The position numbers were made by a program, and so were the translations under genes. This document shows, one piece after another, positions 1 to 9,880 of a stretch of 64,000 nt of DNA (the stretch's first letter is position 1; every line of letters starts with the position of its first letter). The stretch is from positions 1,705,486 to 1,769,485 of the forward strand of contig NC_017094.1 of assembly GCF_000284315.1 (NCBI RefSeq). The letters run 5' to 3'. The notes beneath the pieces were generated by a model, which was given only the letters and a program-made list of their open reading frames with translations, searched no databases and was not told the origin of the DNA. The stretch is from Leptospirillum ferrooxidans C2-3. GTDB lineage: Bacteria > Nitrospirota > Leptospirillia > Leptospirillales > Leptospirillaceae.

Positions 1-283
1 AACGAAGGTGATCCATCGAGCCATTGGACGAAGGGTATCCCGACTGTGACAAGGAAAAAGAAATTCCTCCCCGAATCATCGTCAAACCCATTTGATGGGA
101 AAGCTCCCGAATCTCCTTCAGAAAAAGTTCCCCATCAGAATCGTTCTCTTCCGAAAGGATTGGCCAAAGGATTGTACCAATTCCTTCTTTGTTCAAAAGT
201 TTTGCTCGGTCAAGTGCCTCTTGTCTTGTCTCCCCTGCCAAGTAAAGCATTTCTATATTTTTCGAAAACAAACTGTCGGACAT
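1..283 (-). CDS. Proline dehydrogenase, N-terminal part (cut by window edge)
   Basis: Only the first 94 codons are present; the gene runs off the left edge. The translation begins MSDSLFSKNIEMLYLAGETR and continues with a LNKEGIG segment. This matches the N-terminal pattern of PRODH-type proline dehydrogenases (a Y-x-AGET helix, then R-x-LN-x-EGIG at the first beta strand). The family is a FAD-dependent TIM barrel that oxidises proline to pyrroline-5-carboxylate and passes electrons to quinone. The ATG at 283 is preceded by GGAG seven bases upstream, which fixes the start. It lies 49 bases downstream of the SNF2 helicase gene on the same strand and may share its transcript. The catalytic barrel lies outside the window, so the family call rests on the N-terminus alone. 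Confidence 0.6.
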   Translation of the reverse strand, partial: MSDSLFSKNIEMLYLAGETRQEALDRAKLLNKEGIGTILWPILSEENDSDGELFLKEIRELSHQMGLTMIRGGISFSLSQSGYPSSNGSMDHLR

Positions 284-332
284 ATTTTTTCTCCATATTG
301 AATCACCCTATTGATTTCAGACTATTACGATA

Positions 333-3300
333 CTAAAGGAATTCACCATCACTTGAAAGAAGTGATTCGATTTCTGTCAGATCAAGTCCCTCCGACAGCT
401 CAAATGTCTCATCTGCCATCACTTTGGCAAACAGGGCCACCTTTTTTTCTTTTAACCTCGCAACATGCTCCTCAACAGTTCCTCTTGTCAGAAAACGGTA
501 AACGAAGACTGTTTTATCCTGCCCCATACGATGAGCACGGTCTGTTGCCTGATTTTCAACTTGAGGATTCCACCATGGATCATAATGAAAAACATAGTCG
601 GCATTCGTCAATGTTAAACCAACACCACCAGCCTTCAGACTTGACAAAAACAACCTTGGAGACAGTTCGTCATTATTTTGGAAAATCTCCACCATCCTTT
701 GACGATCAACAAGTGATGTCCCCCCGTCAAGACGCAAAACGGGAATCCGTTCTGCCCTGAAGTACTCCTCAAAACGATCAAGAACTCCAACAAACTGAGA
801 AAAAAGAATCACTCCATGGCCATCCTCCAGTGCTTCTGAGATTTTTTCTTTAACTATTTGAAACTTAGCGGGATTTTCAAAATCAAGAGGTGGATCACGC
901 TTCACCAGATCAGGATGGCAACAGAACCTCCGGAGAGTCATCAAAAGAGAAAAAACACCCAGACGATAAGCTCCTCCGCTGATCCCTTTCAGACTATGGC
1001 GTCCATTCTCCTTAAGCTTCTTGTACTCTTGTCTCTCTTCAGGGGTCGGATCTATCCAATAGTCGATCATAATCTTTGGAGGAAGGTCTTTTAAGACATT
1101 CTCCTTTGTTCTTCTGAGAATCAAAGGAGCGATCAAAGATCGAAGAAGGGCGATCCGATCGGAATCCCATTTTCCAAATCCTCCCTCTTCGACGAATATC
1201 CTCTCAAATCGACGTCTGCTTCCCAAAAGACCAGGCATGACAAATGCAAATATCGACCAAAGATCCATAAGATGGTTCTCGATAGGCGTTCCGGACAAGG
1301 CGAGTTTGAAGGAAGACTTCAGGGAAAAGAGGGCAGAGGCAATTCCCGAAGCAGGATTTTTTATGACTTGGGCCTCGTCCAGAATAATGCCATGGAATCG
1401 GACCTTTACCATCTCCTCAAGATCATTTCGGACTGTACCATAGGTTGAAAGGATAACGTTTTGAAGAAGTGCCTGGTTCCATCGCTCCCATCTTCCAGCT
1501 CCATGGTGAATCGCTACCGTAAGGGTTGCCGCATATTTTGAAATTTCTTTTTCCCAATTAAACAGCAATGTTGCTGGAAGAACGATCAAGGTTGGAGGGA
1601 GAGTTTCGGAATGAGTTTTTGCACGCTCCGCTTCAAGTACAAGTTCTGAAAGGACTGTCAAGGTTTTTCCAAGTCCCATTTCATCCGCAAGAATACCTCC
1701 CAAGCCTGATAACCTGAGAGAGTGTATCCAGGCAACACCATCGATCTGGTACTCCCTTAGGGGAATCTTAACAGCTCCTTCAAGGAAGGAAGATTGCTTT
1801 GCGGACAAGGAGGACACTTTAAATGGAAATAAGCGGTCAACGAGTTCTTCATCCGGTAAAAACGGCAGATCGGGTCGACTTCGGAGGAGAATAGAAGCGT
1901 AATACTGACTGATGATGGATCGTCCATCTTTATCAGGCTCGAGCAAAAGAACCAGATCATGCATTTTTTGCTGAAACTCCTGATCCATCAAAACAGCAAA
2001 ACCTTCGGACAGGTGCAAGACAGGATCACCCGCATCCTCTCTTGAGACAGGCATACTCCAAACATGGTCTTTCCACTTTAAAATACAATGACTCAAAATC
2101 TTGTGATTGAATAAATCATTCCTTTCAGAAGACAAGGATTTGGATGAAAGCTTGACGAAAAGGTCTACCTCCCCTGAATATAATAGATTTTCTGAAGACT
2201 CAAGCTCCCCTCTCGCAAAGCCAGCTTTTTCAAGAGAGGGCAAAACTTTTTGGTAGACAACACTTCGATTTTCATTGGAAAAGGAGATCCATTGATCCGT
2301 TGAACCGCGTCCAAGATTTTTTTCAACGATATTTCTGTAAAAAAGTTCTTTCTGCCGATCCCGATGAATCAAGCATAGATGATCTGGATAGCGTCGATCG
2401 TCACACCATAATACGTCCCCGATATTGAGTCTTTGAGGTCCGAACAAAGGAAACTTTATTCCCACTGAGAATAGGTAGATAAAAAGACTGACCCCTTTTC
2501 GATGGAAATCTCGAATATCGACAACGGGATTCCATTTTTCTCCTTGTAAAAGTTTTGGAGGGTACGGGAAATCTTTCAAATGAAAACTCAGGGAATCTTC
2601 TGATGTTAAAAAACTGGATTGATACAATAGATCTGCAGGTTGAAGAAAAAAAGTCGCTTGAAGAAAAGAAATCACCCTCTCAGAAAGTTTCCCGTCAATA
2701 AAAAATAAACTTTTTTCAGACAATAAAATACAAGTAACTTCACCCAAGCAGAAAAACTGAACAAACGATGATGGATGTTTTTTCCCCATAATCACCCATG
2801 AAGAATCAAGGTGAATGGTTCGGTTTTGAATGTTCGGAACCCAAATTCCTATCCAATGAAAAGAGGCAATAGCGAACGGTAGTGTGAACCAATTGCCATC
2901 AACACACTTCTCTATAATGAACGGACTTTCATTGATCAGCCTTTTTAAGACGTTGATGGACTTTGGTATAAAAAGGTTAACCTGCCGACCTCCAAGACTG
3001 ATAAGCTTTGAAATTTGAAAATAAGACTCCATCTCCAAAAAAAATCGGTTTTCCGGACGATGGGAATATCCTGGCAAATGACTTCGAAGACGAACTCCCT
3101 TTATCGTTTCCGAATCAATTGGAACTCGGTAGCGATCAGCAACAATAAACCCCTTCTCACCTTGCTGCTCATGCCATAACAGTCTGTCAGGCTTTGGACT
3201 CGCAGGTTCTACGACTGAAGGACTTGATGGAAAATCCTTTTTTTTCCGAAACGCTATTTCAGTTTGTTTGATACTGTCCGTTATCGGGGTTTTTCCTGGT

Positions 3301-3671
3301 GGAAACGGACATTGATCATTCTCCAAACAATATGCAATCGCCGATATGACATGGGAACAGGCACCAGAAAAACCGGAATAGTATTCTGGAGAACAGACGG
3401 AGCAGGATATTTCCTGGTAGGAGTTTTTATCACCAAGGTGTACCAAAACAGGAGAGGCGTCTTGTGTATGGTATAAGAACTTGACAGATAAAGGGTAACT
3501 TGAAGTTTTTACCTCATCGAGAATTGCCGTTTTTTGAAATGAGACCGCACTTGAAAAAAGAAGTGCTCCCACTTGGTTCCGCAATTCAGCAAGCGTTTTA
3601 GGCCAAGTCGACTTCATTGCCACCCAAGAAAAATAGAGTTCATTTTGATTTTCTGTTAGAAAACGCAGCAA
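333..3671 (-). CDS. SWIM-domain SNF2-family DNA-dependent ATPase/helicase
   Basis: A protein of about 1,112 residues with the two RecA-like lobes of SNF2/HepA ATPases in its C-terminal half. Visible motifs are DEMGLGKT (motif I), DEAQ (motif II), SGTPIENH (motif III), an LRRTKE segment and the distal GGVGLTLTNADYV and QATDRAHRMGQ motifs. Near residues 90-107 is a C-x2-C-x11-C-x-H cluster resembling a SWIM zinc-binding domain, the usual N-terminal partner in bacterial SWIM/SNF2 proteins. The middle is poorly conserved. Such proteins translocate on duplex DNA, but the cellular role of this subfamily is not settled. The start is uncertain: TTG at 3671 lacks a clear ribosome site, and an ATG at 3617 (residue 19) is an alternative. 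It follows lexA and a small membrane protein on the same strand. Confidence 0.88.
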   Translation of the reverse strand: MLRFLTENQNELYFSWVAMKSTWPKTLAELRNQVGALLFSSAVSFQKTAILDEVKTSSYPLSVKFLYHTQDASPVLVHLGDKNSYQEISCSVCSPEYYSGFSGACSHVISAIAYCLENDQCPFPPGKTPITDSIKQTEIAFRKKKDFPSSPSVVEPASPKPDRLLWHEQQGEKGFIVADRYRVPIDSETIKGVRLRSHLPGYSHRPENRFFLEMESYFQISKLISLGGRQVNLFIPKSINVLKRLINESPFIIEKCVDGNWFTLPFAIASFHWIGIWVPNIQNRTIHLDSSWVIMGKKHPSSFVQFFCLGEVTCILLSEKSLFFIDGKLSERVISFLQATFFLQPADLLYQSSFLTSEDSLSFHLKDFPYPPKLLQGEKWNPVVDIRDFHRKGVSLFIYLFSVGIKFPLFGPQRLNIGDVLWCDDRRYPDHLCLIHRDRQKELFYRNIVEKNLGRGSTDQWISFSNENRSVVYQKVLPSLEKAGFARGELESSENLLYSGEVDLFVKLSSKSLSSERNDLFNHKILSHCILKWKDHVWSMPVSREDAGDPVLHLSEGFAVLMDQEFQQKMHDLVLLLEPDKDGRSIISQYYASILLRSRPDLPFLPDEELVDRLFPFKVSSLSAKQSSFLEGAVKIPLREYQIDGVAWIHSLRLSGLGGILADEMGLGKTLTVLSELVLEAERAKTHSETLPPTLIVLPATLLFNWEKEISKYAATLTVAIHHGAGRWERWNQALLQNVILSTYGTVRNDLEEMVKVRFHGIILDEAQVIKNPASGIASALFSLKSSFKLALSGTPIENHLMDLWSIFAFVMPGLLGSRRRFERIFVEEGGFGKWDSDRIALLRSLIAPLILRRTKENVLKDLPPKIMIDYWIDPTPEERQEYKKLKENGRHSLKGISGGAYRLGVFSLLMTLRRFCCHPDLVKRDPPLDFENPAKFQIVKEKISEALEDGHGVILFSQFVGVLDRFEEYFRAERIPVLRLDGGTSLVDRQRMVEIFQNNDELSPRLFLSSLKAGGVGLTLTNADYVFHYDPWWNPQVENQATDRAHRMGQDKTVFVYRFLTRGTVEEHVARLKEKKVALFAKVMADETFELSEGLDLTEIESLLSSDGEFL

Positions 3672-3731
3672 TAAAATAAGGGATATTGATACTCAATGGT
3701 GGCTACAGCGGATATCTTAAGAGGGGCAAGT

Positions 3732-4196
3732 CTAAACGGTACTGCCGATTTCTTTTATTAGAAGGAGTGCCGAAAAAAGGATCCCTAGAACCAATGCCCC
3801 TCCTATGATCAGAAAAGCTCTTTTTTTATCAAGCTCGTGCGCATGTTGAGAAACTTTTTCAAAGCGCCCCGAAATATTGGTCCTTCCTAAAAAAGCATCG
3901 ACAACACAAAAGGAAAGAAAACTCTGAAGAAAAGTAATTGCCGTGATAAAAGATAAAATCATCAGCCCTATGGTGAACAAAAGCGGGTGGTCAAGAACAG
4001 AAGGCCAACGCTCATTATAGACAATCACAGCAACAAACCCAAAGAACGCCACAAAACCTCGCAGCGCTCGGCCTTTTGCATTCAGATTCCTAATGCCGGG
4101 ACAGTAACGTTTCGAGTCGGGACCCAAATCATCCAAAGAAGTTGGTATTTCCGAATTCTCTGGATCGGATGGGTGATTTTTATCTGGTTCCATCAA
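3732..4196 (-). CDS. Small membrane protein of unknown function
   Basis: A protein of 154 residues that I do not recognise. It has a hydrophilic acidic N-terminus of about 45 residues, then three likely membrane segments at roughly 46-60, 70-92 and 126-147. A polar segment rich in K, E and H (QHAHELDKKRAF) precedes the last helix. Its start overlaps the lexA stop in an ATGA arrangement (4 bases), so translation is probably coupled to lexA. Its position between lexA and a SNF2 helicase could suggest a damage-linked role, but no motif supports this. The ORF is well filled and the overlap is typical of real genes, so its existence is fairly safe even though its function is not. Confidence 0.7.
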   Translation of the reverse strand: MMEPDKNHPSDPENSEIPTSLDDLGPDSKRYCPGIRNLNAKGRALRGFVAFFGFVAVIVYNERWPSVLDHPLLFTIGLMILSFITAITFLQSFLSFCVVDAFLGRTNISGRFEKVSQHAHELDKKRAFLIIGGALVLGILFSALLLIKEIGSTV

Positions 4197-4876
4197 TTTC
4201 GTCCTCCGTTTCGACTCAATGATCGGAAAATTCCAATCAAGCGTCCTTGGACAAGATCAGCCTCATCGTCCGGTAATATAATCCTATCAGGATAAGAGGG
4301 GTTGGCCGCCCGTAAAAGTAGTCTTCCATTATGGTGAAGATAGGTTTTTAAAGTCATCTCGCCTTGAATTTGGGCAACAATGATATCTCCATTAGAAACG
4401 TTGCCACCTTTTTTAATAAATGCAAGGTCTCCGTCGTAAATTCCTGCACCAATCATGCTATCGCCTATAACAGTTAATACAAAATCAGGTCTTTCGGAAA
4501 GAAAAGACGATGGAATGGTAATTTGACCATCGGATAGATGATCAGAACCTGTCGCAACGCCAGCTCTGACTCTGCCAACTCGAGGAACGGTAAGCCATTC
4601 GGAAGAAATGGTTTCATCCTGGAAACTAGAAGATTTTGCAGTTAGACGGATCCCTCTCGCTTTTCCGGGAATTCTTTGGATATAACCTTTTTTTTCGAGG
4701 GCTTCAAGATGGGTTCCCGCACTTTTAGGGTACGGGATGCCCAGATGATTAGCAATTTCTGTAATTGTGGGAGGTGATGAATTTGCCTGCATCCAAGAAA
4801 GGATAAAACGAAGCACTTCTTCTTGGCGTTCGGTTAAAGGTTTCACTTTTCTGGTGGTACCGCCATCCAATGACAT
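4193..4876 (-). CDS. lexA: LexA-type SOS repressor (S24 self-cleaving protease)
   Basis: A protein of 227 residues, close to usual LexA length. The N-terminal winged helix-turn-helix (about 12-78) begins with the typical LTERQEEVLRFI and includes SPPTITEIANHLG as the recognition region. The C-terminal S24 peptidase domain contains the Ala105-Gly106 cleavage site (VRAGVA), the nucleophile Ser140 in GDSMIGAGI and the general base Lys177 in EMTLKTY. All elements for RecA-stimulated self-cleavage are therefore present. The start ATG has AAGGGG five bases upstream, and only nine bases separate it from the nuoN stop. There is thus no room for an ordinary autoregulated lexA promoter except inside nuoN. 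The downstream membrane-protein gene overlaps its stop by four bases. Confidence 0.95.
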   Translation of the reverse strand: MSLDGGTTRKVKPLTERQEEVLRFILSWMQANSSPPTITEIANHLGIPYPKSAGTHLEALEKKGYIQRIPGKARGIRLTAKSSSFQDETISSEWLTVPRVGRVRAGVATGSDHLSDGQITIPSSFLSERPDFVLTVIGDSMIGAGIYDGDLAFIKKGGNVSNGDIIVAQIQGEMTLKTYLHHNGRLLLRAANPSYPDRIILPDDEADLVQGRLIGIFRSLSRNGGRN

Positions 4877-4885
4877 TGTTTCCCC

Positions 4886-6331
4886 TTAGGGGATAAAGAT
4901 AGCAAGAGAAGACTTTATATATTCAACAAATGGAGTTGGATATACTCCGAGGAATACTGTCATTCCAGCAGTCAATAAAAGCCCGATTCTTCCCATTGAA
5001 GATGACGTGAATTCAACTGAAGCCTCTGGATCTTTCATATACATTAACATCACTAATCTGAGATAGTAAAAAGCTCCTATCGCGGCAAAAATAATACCAA
5101 CAACAGCTAACCAAGCATACCCTGCATGAATGACAGCAAAGAATATATAGAACTTTGCCAAGAATCCTCCAAAAGGGGGAATCCCTGCCAAAGAGAACAT
5201 AAATACCAGCATTGTAAACGCTGCGATTGGATGTCTTTTATAGAGACCGACAAAATCGGATATCTCTTCCCCTTCTTCCCCGGACTTTCTGAGCATCAAA
5301 ACAATTCCGAAAGCGCCGAGAGTCATGAACATGTAGACAAACACATAAAACATTAATGCGAATAAAGACTCTCTATTGGGTTGTAGAAGTGCCATGGAAG
5401 CATATCCAGCATGTCCGATAGAAGAATATGCCAACATGCGCTTGATATTGGTTTGTCGTAGAGCAACCAAATTTCCAACAAGCATGGACAAAATGGAAAG
5501 GATGATAATTAATAAATTCCAGTCCATTTTATCTGCGGAAAATGATACCCAAAATACTCTCAGAAAAACGCCAAAAGCTGCTATTTTGGATGCTGTAGCC
5601 ATAAATCCAGTCACAACTGTTGGTGCACCTTCATAAACATCTGGTGTCCACATATGAAAAGGAGCTGCAGAAATCTTGAATGCAAATCCTACAAGAGTCA
5701 AAACGATTCCTAGAAGAACCATAGGTTTTAAGGATCCAGGATTCGCGACAAAGGCTGCGATACCTGAGATTGTTTCAGTGCCGGTGGCTCCGTAAAGAAA
5801 AGAAATACCGAAAAGGAAAATTGCCGCAGAAAAGGCACCAAGAAGGAAATATTTGAACGATGCCTCAACGGACCGGTGCGATCCCCTTTTAAGTCCTACC
5901 ATGACATAAAAACAGAGGCTCATGAGTTCGATCCCGAGGAATAGTGTGATCAGATCGCCAGCGGAGACCATCACCATCATTCCAACAGTCGAAAACAGAA
6001 TAAATGCGTAGTATTCCCCTATGTGAATGTCTTCACGGTCAAGATAGGGCAATGAAAAAAGGATGGTGATAATTGCTGCAACATAAATAATCATTTTAAA
6101 AAAATTAGAAAAAGGGTCGATTATATAAAGGCCTTGGTACAGAGGAAGGCCTTTGCCATTAAGACCATAAGAGGCAATCATGGCAAATATAAGGGATGCG
6201 ATTGTAAAGTAGGCGAGCCATGAGCGTTTTTCGTTGGGGATCATTGTATCAAGAATTAAGATCACGCACCCAAAAAACGTCAGATAAATTTCTGGCATCG
6301 TCCCAAGTATATTTACCAGAGAAAAAGACAT
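4886..6331 (-). CDS. nuoN: NADH-quinone oxidoreductase subunit N
   Basis: A 481-residue, strongly hydrophobic protein with about 14 predicted membrane helices. It belongs to the antiporter-like proton-pumping subunits of complex I. Characteristic segments are the ELMSLCFYVMVGLKR region with the conserved glutamate of helix 5, GFAFKISAAPFHMWTPDVYEG with the lysine and histidine of helices 7-8, and the RQTNIKRMLAYSSIGHAGY segment. The start at 6331 is preceded by GAGGGGG. It is the last gene of the nuo run, 57 bases after nuoM, and lexA follows after nine bases. In the complex it sits in the membrane arm between NuoK and NuoM. Confidence 0.97.
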   Translation of the reverse strand: MSFSLVNILGTMPEIYLTFFGCVILILDTMIPNEKRSWLAYFTIASLIFAMIASYGLNGKGLPLYQGLYIIDPFSNFFKMIIYVAAIITILFSLPYLDREDIHIGEYYAFILFSTVGMMVMVSAGDLITLFLGIELMSLCFYVMVGLKRGSHRSVEASFKYFLLGAFSAAIFLFGISFLYGATGTETISGIAAFVANPGSLKPMVLLGIVLTLVGFAFKISAAPFHMWTPDVYEGAPTVVTGFMATASKIAAFGVFLRVFWVSFSADKMDWNLLIIILSILSMLVGNLVALRQTNIKRMLAYSSIGHAGYASMALLQPNRESLFALMFYVFVYMFMTLGAFGIVLMLRKSGEEGEEISDFVGLYKRHPIAAFTMLVFMFSLAGIPPFGGFLAKFYIFFAVIHAGYAWLAVVGIIFAAIGAFYYLRLVMLMYMKDPEASVEFTSSSMGRIGLLLTAGMTVFLGVYPTPFVEYIKSSLAIFIP

Positions 6332-6388
6332 TAGACCCCCTCAATCAATTTCTTTGCATCAACCCCAGAATAATAGCAATCAACGTGT

Positions 6389-7903
6389 CTAGAATCCGCT
6401 CTTTAGACTTGCAAGCGGGGAAGTCGTGTTGACCTGTCCAATGAGATGATTAACGCTAACATGTAACATTGATAACAGAGCATTTGGCTGTACTCCGAGC
6501 CATACGACAATCACCAATAGTGGAAGCAAGGAAGCCCACTCATAACGATTCATGTCAGGCAATGACCAGGATCGGGGTTCATATTTCCCCCAAACAACTT
6601 TGGAAAGCAGATAAAGCATATACAATGCAGCCAGAATAATACCGATTGCTGCGATGACGCCGACTGCAGCATTGGCTCTGAAGGTTCCAAGAAGAACAAG
6701 GAACTCTCCAACAAAAGAGTTCAATCCTGGAAGGCCAAGCGAAGAAAGGGAAAAAATAACCAGCATGGTTGAAAACACAGGCATTACCTTTGCAATGCCT
6801 CCGTAATCCGAAAGAAGCCTGGAATGGGTTCTATCGTAGAGGACACCAACACAAAGGAAGAGAGCACCAGTTGTTACGCCATGGTTAATCATTTGAAGGA
6901 TTGCTCCCTCCACACCCTGTACATTGAAAACGAATATTCCCAAGGTGACAAAACCCATATGGCTTACGGAAGAGTATGCGATCAATTTTTTCATGTCTTC
7001 TTGGGCAAGAGCCATCAGGGCTCCCCAAATAATTCCAATGAGAGACAGTGCAAAAATCAACCCTGTAAAAAACATGGATGCTTTAGGAAACATGGGAAGA
7101 GAGAAGCGTATAAAACCATATGCCCCCATTTTCAACATGACAGAAGCAAGGATAACGGATCCTGCTGTAGGTGCTTCCACATGTGCATCAGGTAACCAAG
7201 TATGAAATGGAAACATTGGGACCTTAACCGCAAATGCAAGAAACAGGGCGACAAAGGCAAAGTCTTGGAAGATGGGAGAGTAATGTTGGCCCATCAAAGC
7301 CACAATATTAAAAGTATGCCCACCCTCAAAATAGAGAGAAATGATCGCCAGGAGCAAAAAGAGAGATCCTGCAAGGGTATACAAAAAGAATTTTATAGTG
7401 GCATAGATTCGATTTGGTCCTCCCCATACACCAATGATCAGGAACATCGGAATCAGCATTGCTTCCCAGAAAACATAAAAAAGAATGAAATCTAGTGCAG
7501 CAAAAACACCTATCATAGCGCCTTCAAGAATCAAGATTGCAATCATGAACTCAGTGACGCGTTTTTTGATTCCAACCCAACTGGTAAAGATGCACATTGG
7601 CATGAGAAGAGTTGTCATGATGATCAGGACCAGACTAATTCCATCGATACCGAGGGTATAATGAATATTGGCAAATGGAATCCAAAGGTGGTCCTCGCCA
7701 AATTGCATTTGAAAGGTTCCGGGATTGCCACCAATCAAAAGAGACAATGAAGCAATAAACTCAACTACAGTGATGCCAACCGCTACCCATTTTACTGTCG
7801 TATCGGAATCTTTCATTTTCATGAAAGGAAGAAGAAAAATTCCGCCAATAATAGGGAAAAAAATCAAGAAGGTTAGAATCGGGATCGAGAGAAAAGTCAT
7901 CAT
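6389..7903 (-). CDS. nuoM: NADH-quinone oxidoreductase subunit M
   Basis: A 504-residue polytopic membrane protein of the antiporter-like complex I family. Recognisable segments are FYVFWEAMLIPMFLIIGVWGG with the helix-5 glutamate, AVKVPMFPFHTWLPDAHVEAP with the conserved lysine and histidine, and DMKKLIAYSSVSHMGFV. It forms one of three proton channels in the membrane arm. Two adjacent ATG codons open the frame, with GAGG just upstream. The gene lies 29 bases after nuoL. Only one nuoM-like gene is present in the window, so there is no sign of the duplicated NuoM arrangement found in some related lineages. Confidence 0.97.
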   Translation of the reverse strand: MMTFLSIPILTFLIFFPIIGGIFLLPFMKMKDSDTTVKWVAVGITVVEFIASLSLLIGGNPGTFQMQFGEDHLWIPFANIHYTLGIDGISLVLIIMTTLLMPMCIFTSWVGIKKRVTEFMIAILILEGAMIGVFAALDFILFYVFWEAMLIPMFLIIGVWGGPNRIYATIKFFLYTLAGSLFLLLAIISLYFEGGHTFNIVALMGQHYSPIFQDFAFVALFLAFAVKVPMFPFHTWLPDAHVEAPTAGSVILASVMLKMGAYGFIRFSLPMFPKASMFFTGLIFALSLIGIIWGALMALAQEDMKKLIAYSSVSHMGFVTLGIFVFNVQGVEGAILQMINHGVTTGALFLCVGVLYDRTHSRLLSDYGGIAKVMPVFSTMLVIFSLSSLGLPGLNSFVGEFLVLLGTFRANAAVGVIAAIGIILAALYMLYLLSKVVWGKYEPRSWSLPDMNRYEWASLLPLLVIVVWLGVQPNALLSMLHVSVNHLIGQVNTTSPLASLKSGF

Positions 7904-7932
7904 GTTCCTCGGTTCAGGGTTAAGCCAATCAA

Positions 7933-9864
7933 TTATCGGACAAAAAGAAACAAACTCACCATGCCAAAAAGACCAATAGCCATTACCAAAGCATAGTTCT
8001 GCAACTGACCTGTCTGGACCCTGCGAATCGTTGCAGCACTAGTTTGGCAGAACTCCGCGACACCATTAACAATTCCGTCAATAACTCCCTTGTCGACTTC
8101 TTTCCACAAAAGGAATGACAGAAATATTGTTGGCTTCACAAAGACGAGGTCATAGAACTCATCAAAAAACCATTTATTGAGTGATATAGAATATAACCAC
8201 TTGAATTGTTGTGCTATTTTTTGTGGTATGGTCGAAGGTTTTCCATACAGGAGATAAGCCAATAAAATACCCAAGAGCGCAACAATAACCGAGATTGATT
8301 TCAACGTATCATCCGACAATTCCGGTCGCCCAAAGGGATGAGGGATCGGCATCGATTGGGAGAGGAATCCGATAATATCGTAATGAATACCTCCCCATCC
8401 TGCGACAAGAGCCATTACAGCAAGAAAAAGCAGAGGGAAGGTCATGACAAAGGGACTTTCATGGGGCGCATGTCCTTCATGCCCATGATGATGTTCTCCT
8501 TCCGAAAACTTCTCCTTGCCCAAAAACACCACAAAAACCAATCGAAAAGTATAAAATGCTGTTAGCATGGCCGTAAATACGCCTATCATCCAAAACACAT
8601 GACCGGACGGTCCCGACTGAAATGCATCCGACAATATGAGGTCTTTGGAGTAGAACCCAGCAAACGGGGGCAATCCGGATAATGCAAGAGAACCAATGAG
8701 CATAGTCGCAAATGTAATTTTCATTGCTCGGGATAAGCCCCCCATCCGGAAGATGTCCTGTTCTCCGGACATTGAATGGATAACGGAGCCGGCTCCTAAA
8801 AAGAGCAATGCTTTGAAAAAGCCGTGGGTTAACAAATGAAAGATTCCAGCACCATATGCCCCGATGCCACATGCCATAACCATGTATCCGAGTTGACTCA
8901 TAGTTGAATAAGCGACAATTTTTTTGATGTCGCGCTGAGTTAAAGCGATTGTGGCAGCCACAATCGCAGTTAAAGCTCCAGTCCATGCGACAACGGACAT
9001 GGCAACAGGAGAAGCATTGTAAATGGGATTAAGACGCACAATCATAAAAATACCGGCTGTAACCATTGTTGCAGCGTGGATTAAAGCAGAAATCGGTGTT
9101 GGACCTTCCATCGCGTCCGGTAACCAGGGGTGAAGAGGTAACTGGGCTGACTTACCGACAGCTCCCACGAATAACAACAAAGCAATGACGGTAATCACTG
9201 AATATTGAGTTGTCCCGTTAAAAGCACTCCAAAGATTGATTGTGTCATGTAAATGAGCAGGAAGTTTTTGAAAAATTTCGGAGTAATTCAACGTACCAAA
9301 AATGACATATACCAATAAAATTCCAAGCATGAATCCAAAGTCACCAATTCGATTCATTATGAAAGCTTTGTTGGCTGCAACCCAAGATGGCTTTCTTTCA
9401 TACCAATGAACAATAAGAATATATGAACAGAATCCGACAGCTTCCCAGAATACGAACAGTTCGAGAAGATTGTCTGACATCAGCAACATGATCATAGAAA
9501 AGGTGAATAAAGAGATATATGCAAAAAAACGGTCATAGCCTGAATCATCCTTCATGTATCCCACTGTGTATATATGAACCAATGTGGAAACGGTGGTCAC
9601 CATAACAAGCATAATGGCTGTGAGATGGTCAACCATCAAAGATATGGCGACATGCAGGCTGCCGGAGTCAATCCAGTCAAATAACTTAATATGTACTGGC
9701 GGAGCAGACATGGTTTCTGAAAAAGCCTTCAGTGATAGAACCCAGGAGACAACCATGAGGGGAACTGTGACAATATGCCCCTTGCCTTTGAAGTAAGGCC
9801 AAAAGATTCCTGTGATCAAGAAACCGACCAAAGGAAGCAGGGGGATCAAAACATAAAAACTCAT
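7933..9864 (-). CDS. nuoL: NADH-quinone oxidoreductase subunit L
   Basis: A protein of about 643 residues, the largest and most distal membrane-arm subunit, with the long C-terminal amphipathic helix typical of NuoL. The core motifs are FWEAVGFCSYILIVHWYER, GKSAQLPLHPWLPDAMEGPTP with the functional lysine, and DIKKIVAYSTMSQLGYM. A histidine-rich stretch (GEHHHGHEGHAPHE) lies in a loop near residues 451-464; such runs are variable among NuoL proteins. I chose the ATG at 9864 rather than the TTG one codon earlier because GGGAG lies five bases upstream of it. It follows nuoK closely in the operon. Confidence 0.97.
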   Translation of the reverse strand: MSFYVLIPLLPLVGFLITGIFWPYFKGKGHIVTVPLMVVSWVLSLKAFSETMSAPPVHIKLFDWIDSGSLHVAISLMVDHLTAIMLVMVTTVSTLVHIYTVGYMKDDSGYDRFFAYISLFTFSMIMLLMSDNLLELFVFWEAVGFCSYILIVHWYERKPSWVAANKAFIMNRIGDFGFMLGILLVYVIFGTLNYSEIFQKLPAHLHDTINLWSAFNGTTQYSVITVIALLLFVGAVGKSAQLPLHPWLPDAMEGPTPISALIHAATMVTAGIFMIVRLNPIYNASPVAMSVVAWTGALTAIVAATIALTQRDIKKIVAYSTMSQLGYMVMACGIGAYGAGIFHLLTHGFFKALLFLGAGSVIHSMSGEQDIFRMGGLSRAMKITFATMLIGSLALSGLPPFAGFYSKDLILSDAFQSGPSGHVFWMIGVFTAMLTAFYTFRLVFVVFLGKEKFSEGEHHHGHEGHAPHESPFVMTFPLLFLAVMALVAGWGGIHYDIIGFLSQSMPIPHPFGRPELSDDTLKSISVIVALLGILLAYLLYGKPSTIPQKIAQQFKWLYSISLNKWFFDEFYDLVFVKPTIFLSFLLWKEVDKGVIDGIVNGVAEFCQTSAATIRRVQTGQLQNYALVMAIGLFGMVSLFLFVR

Positions 9865-9880
9865 CAACTCTCCCTTCGGA

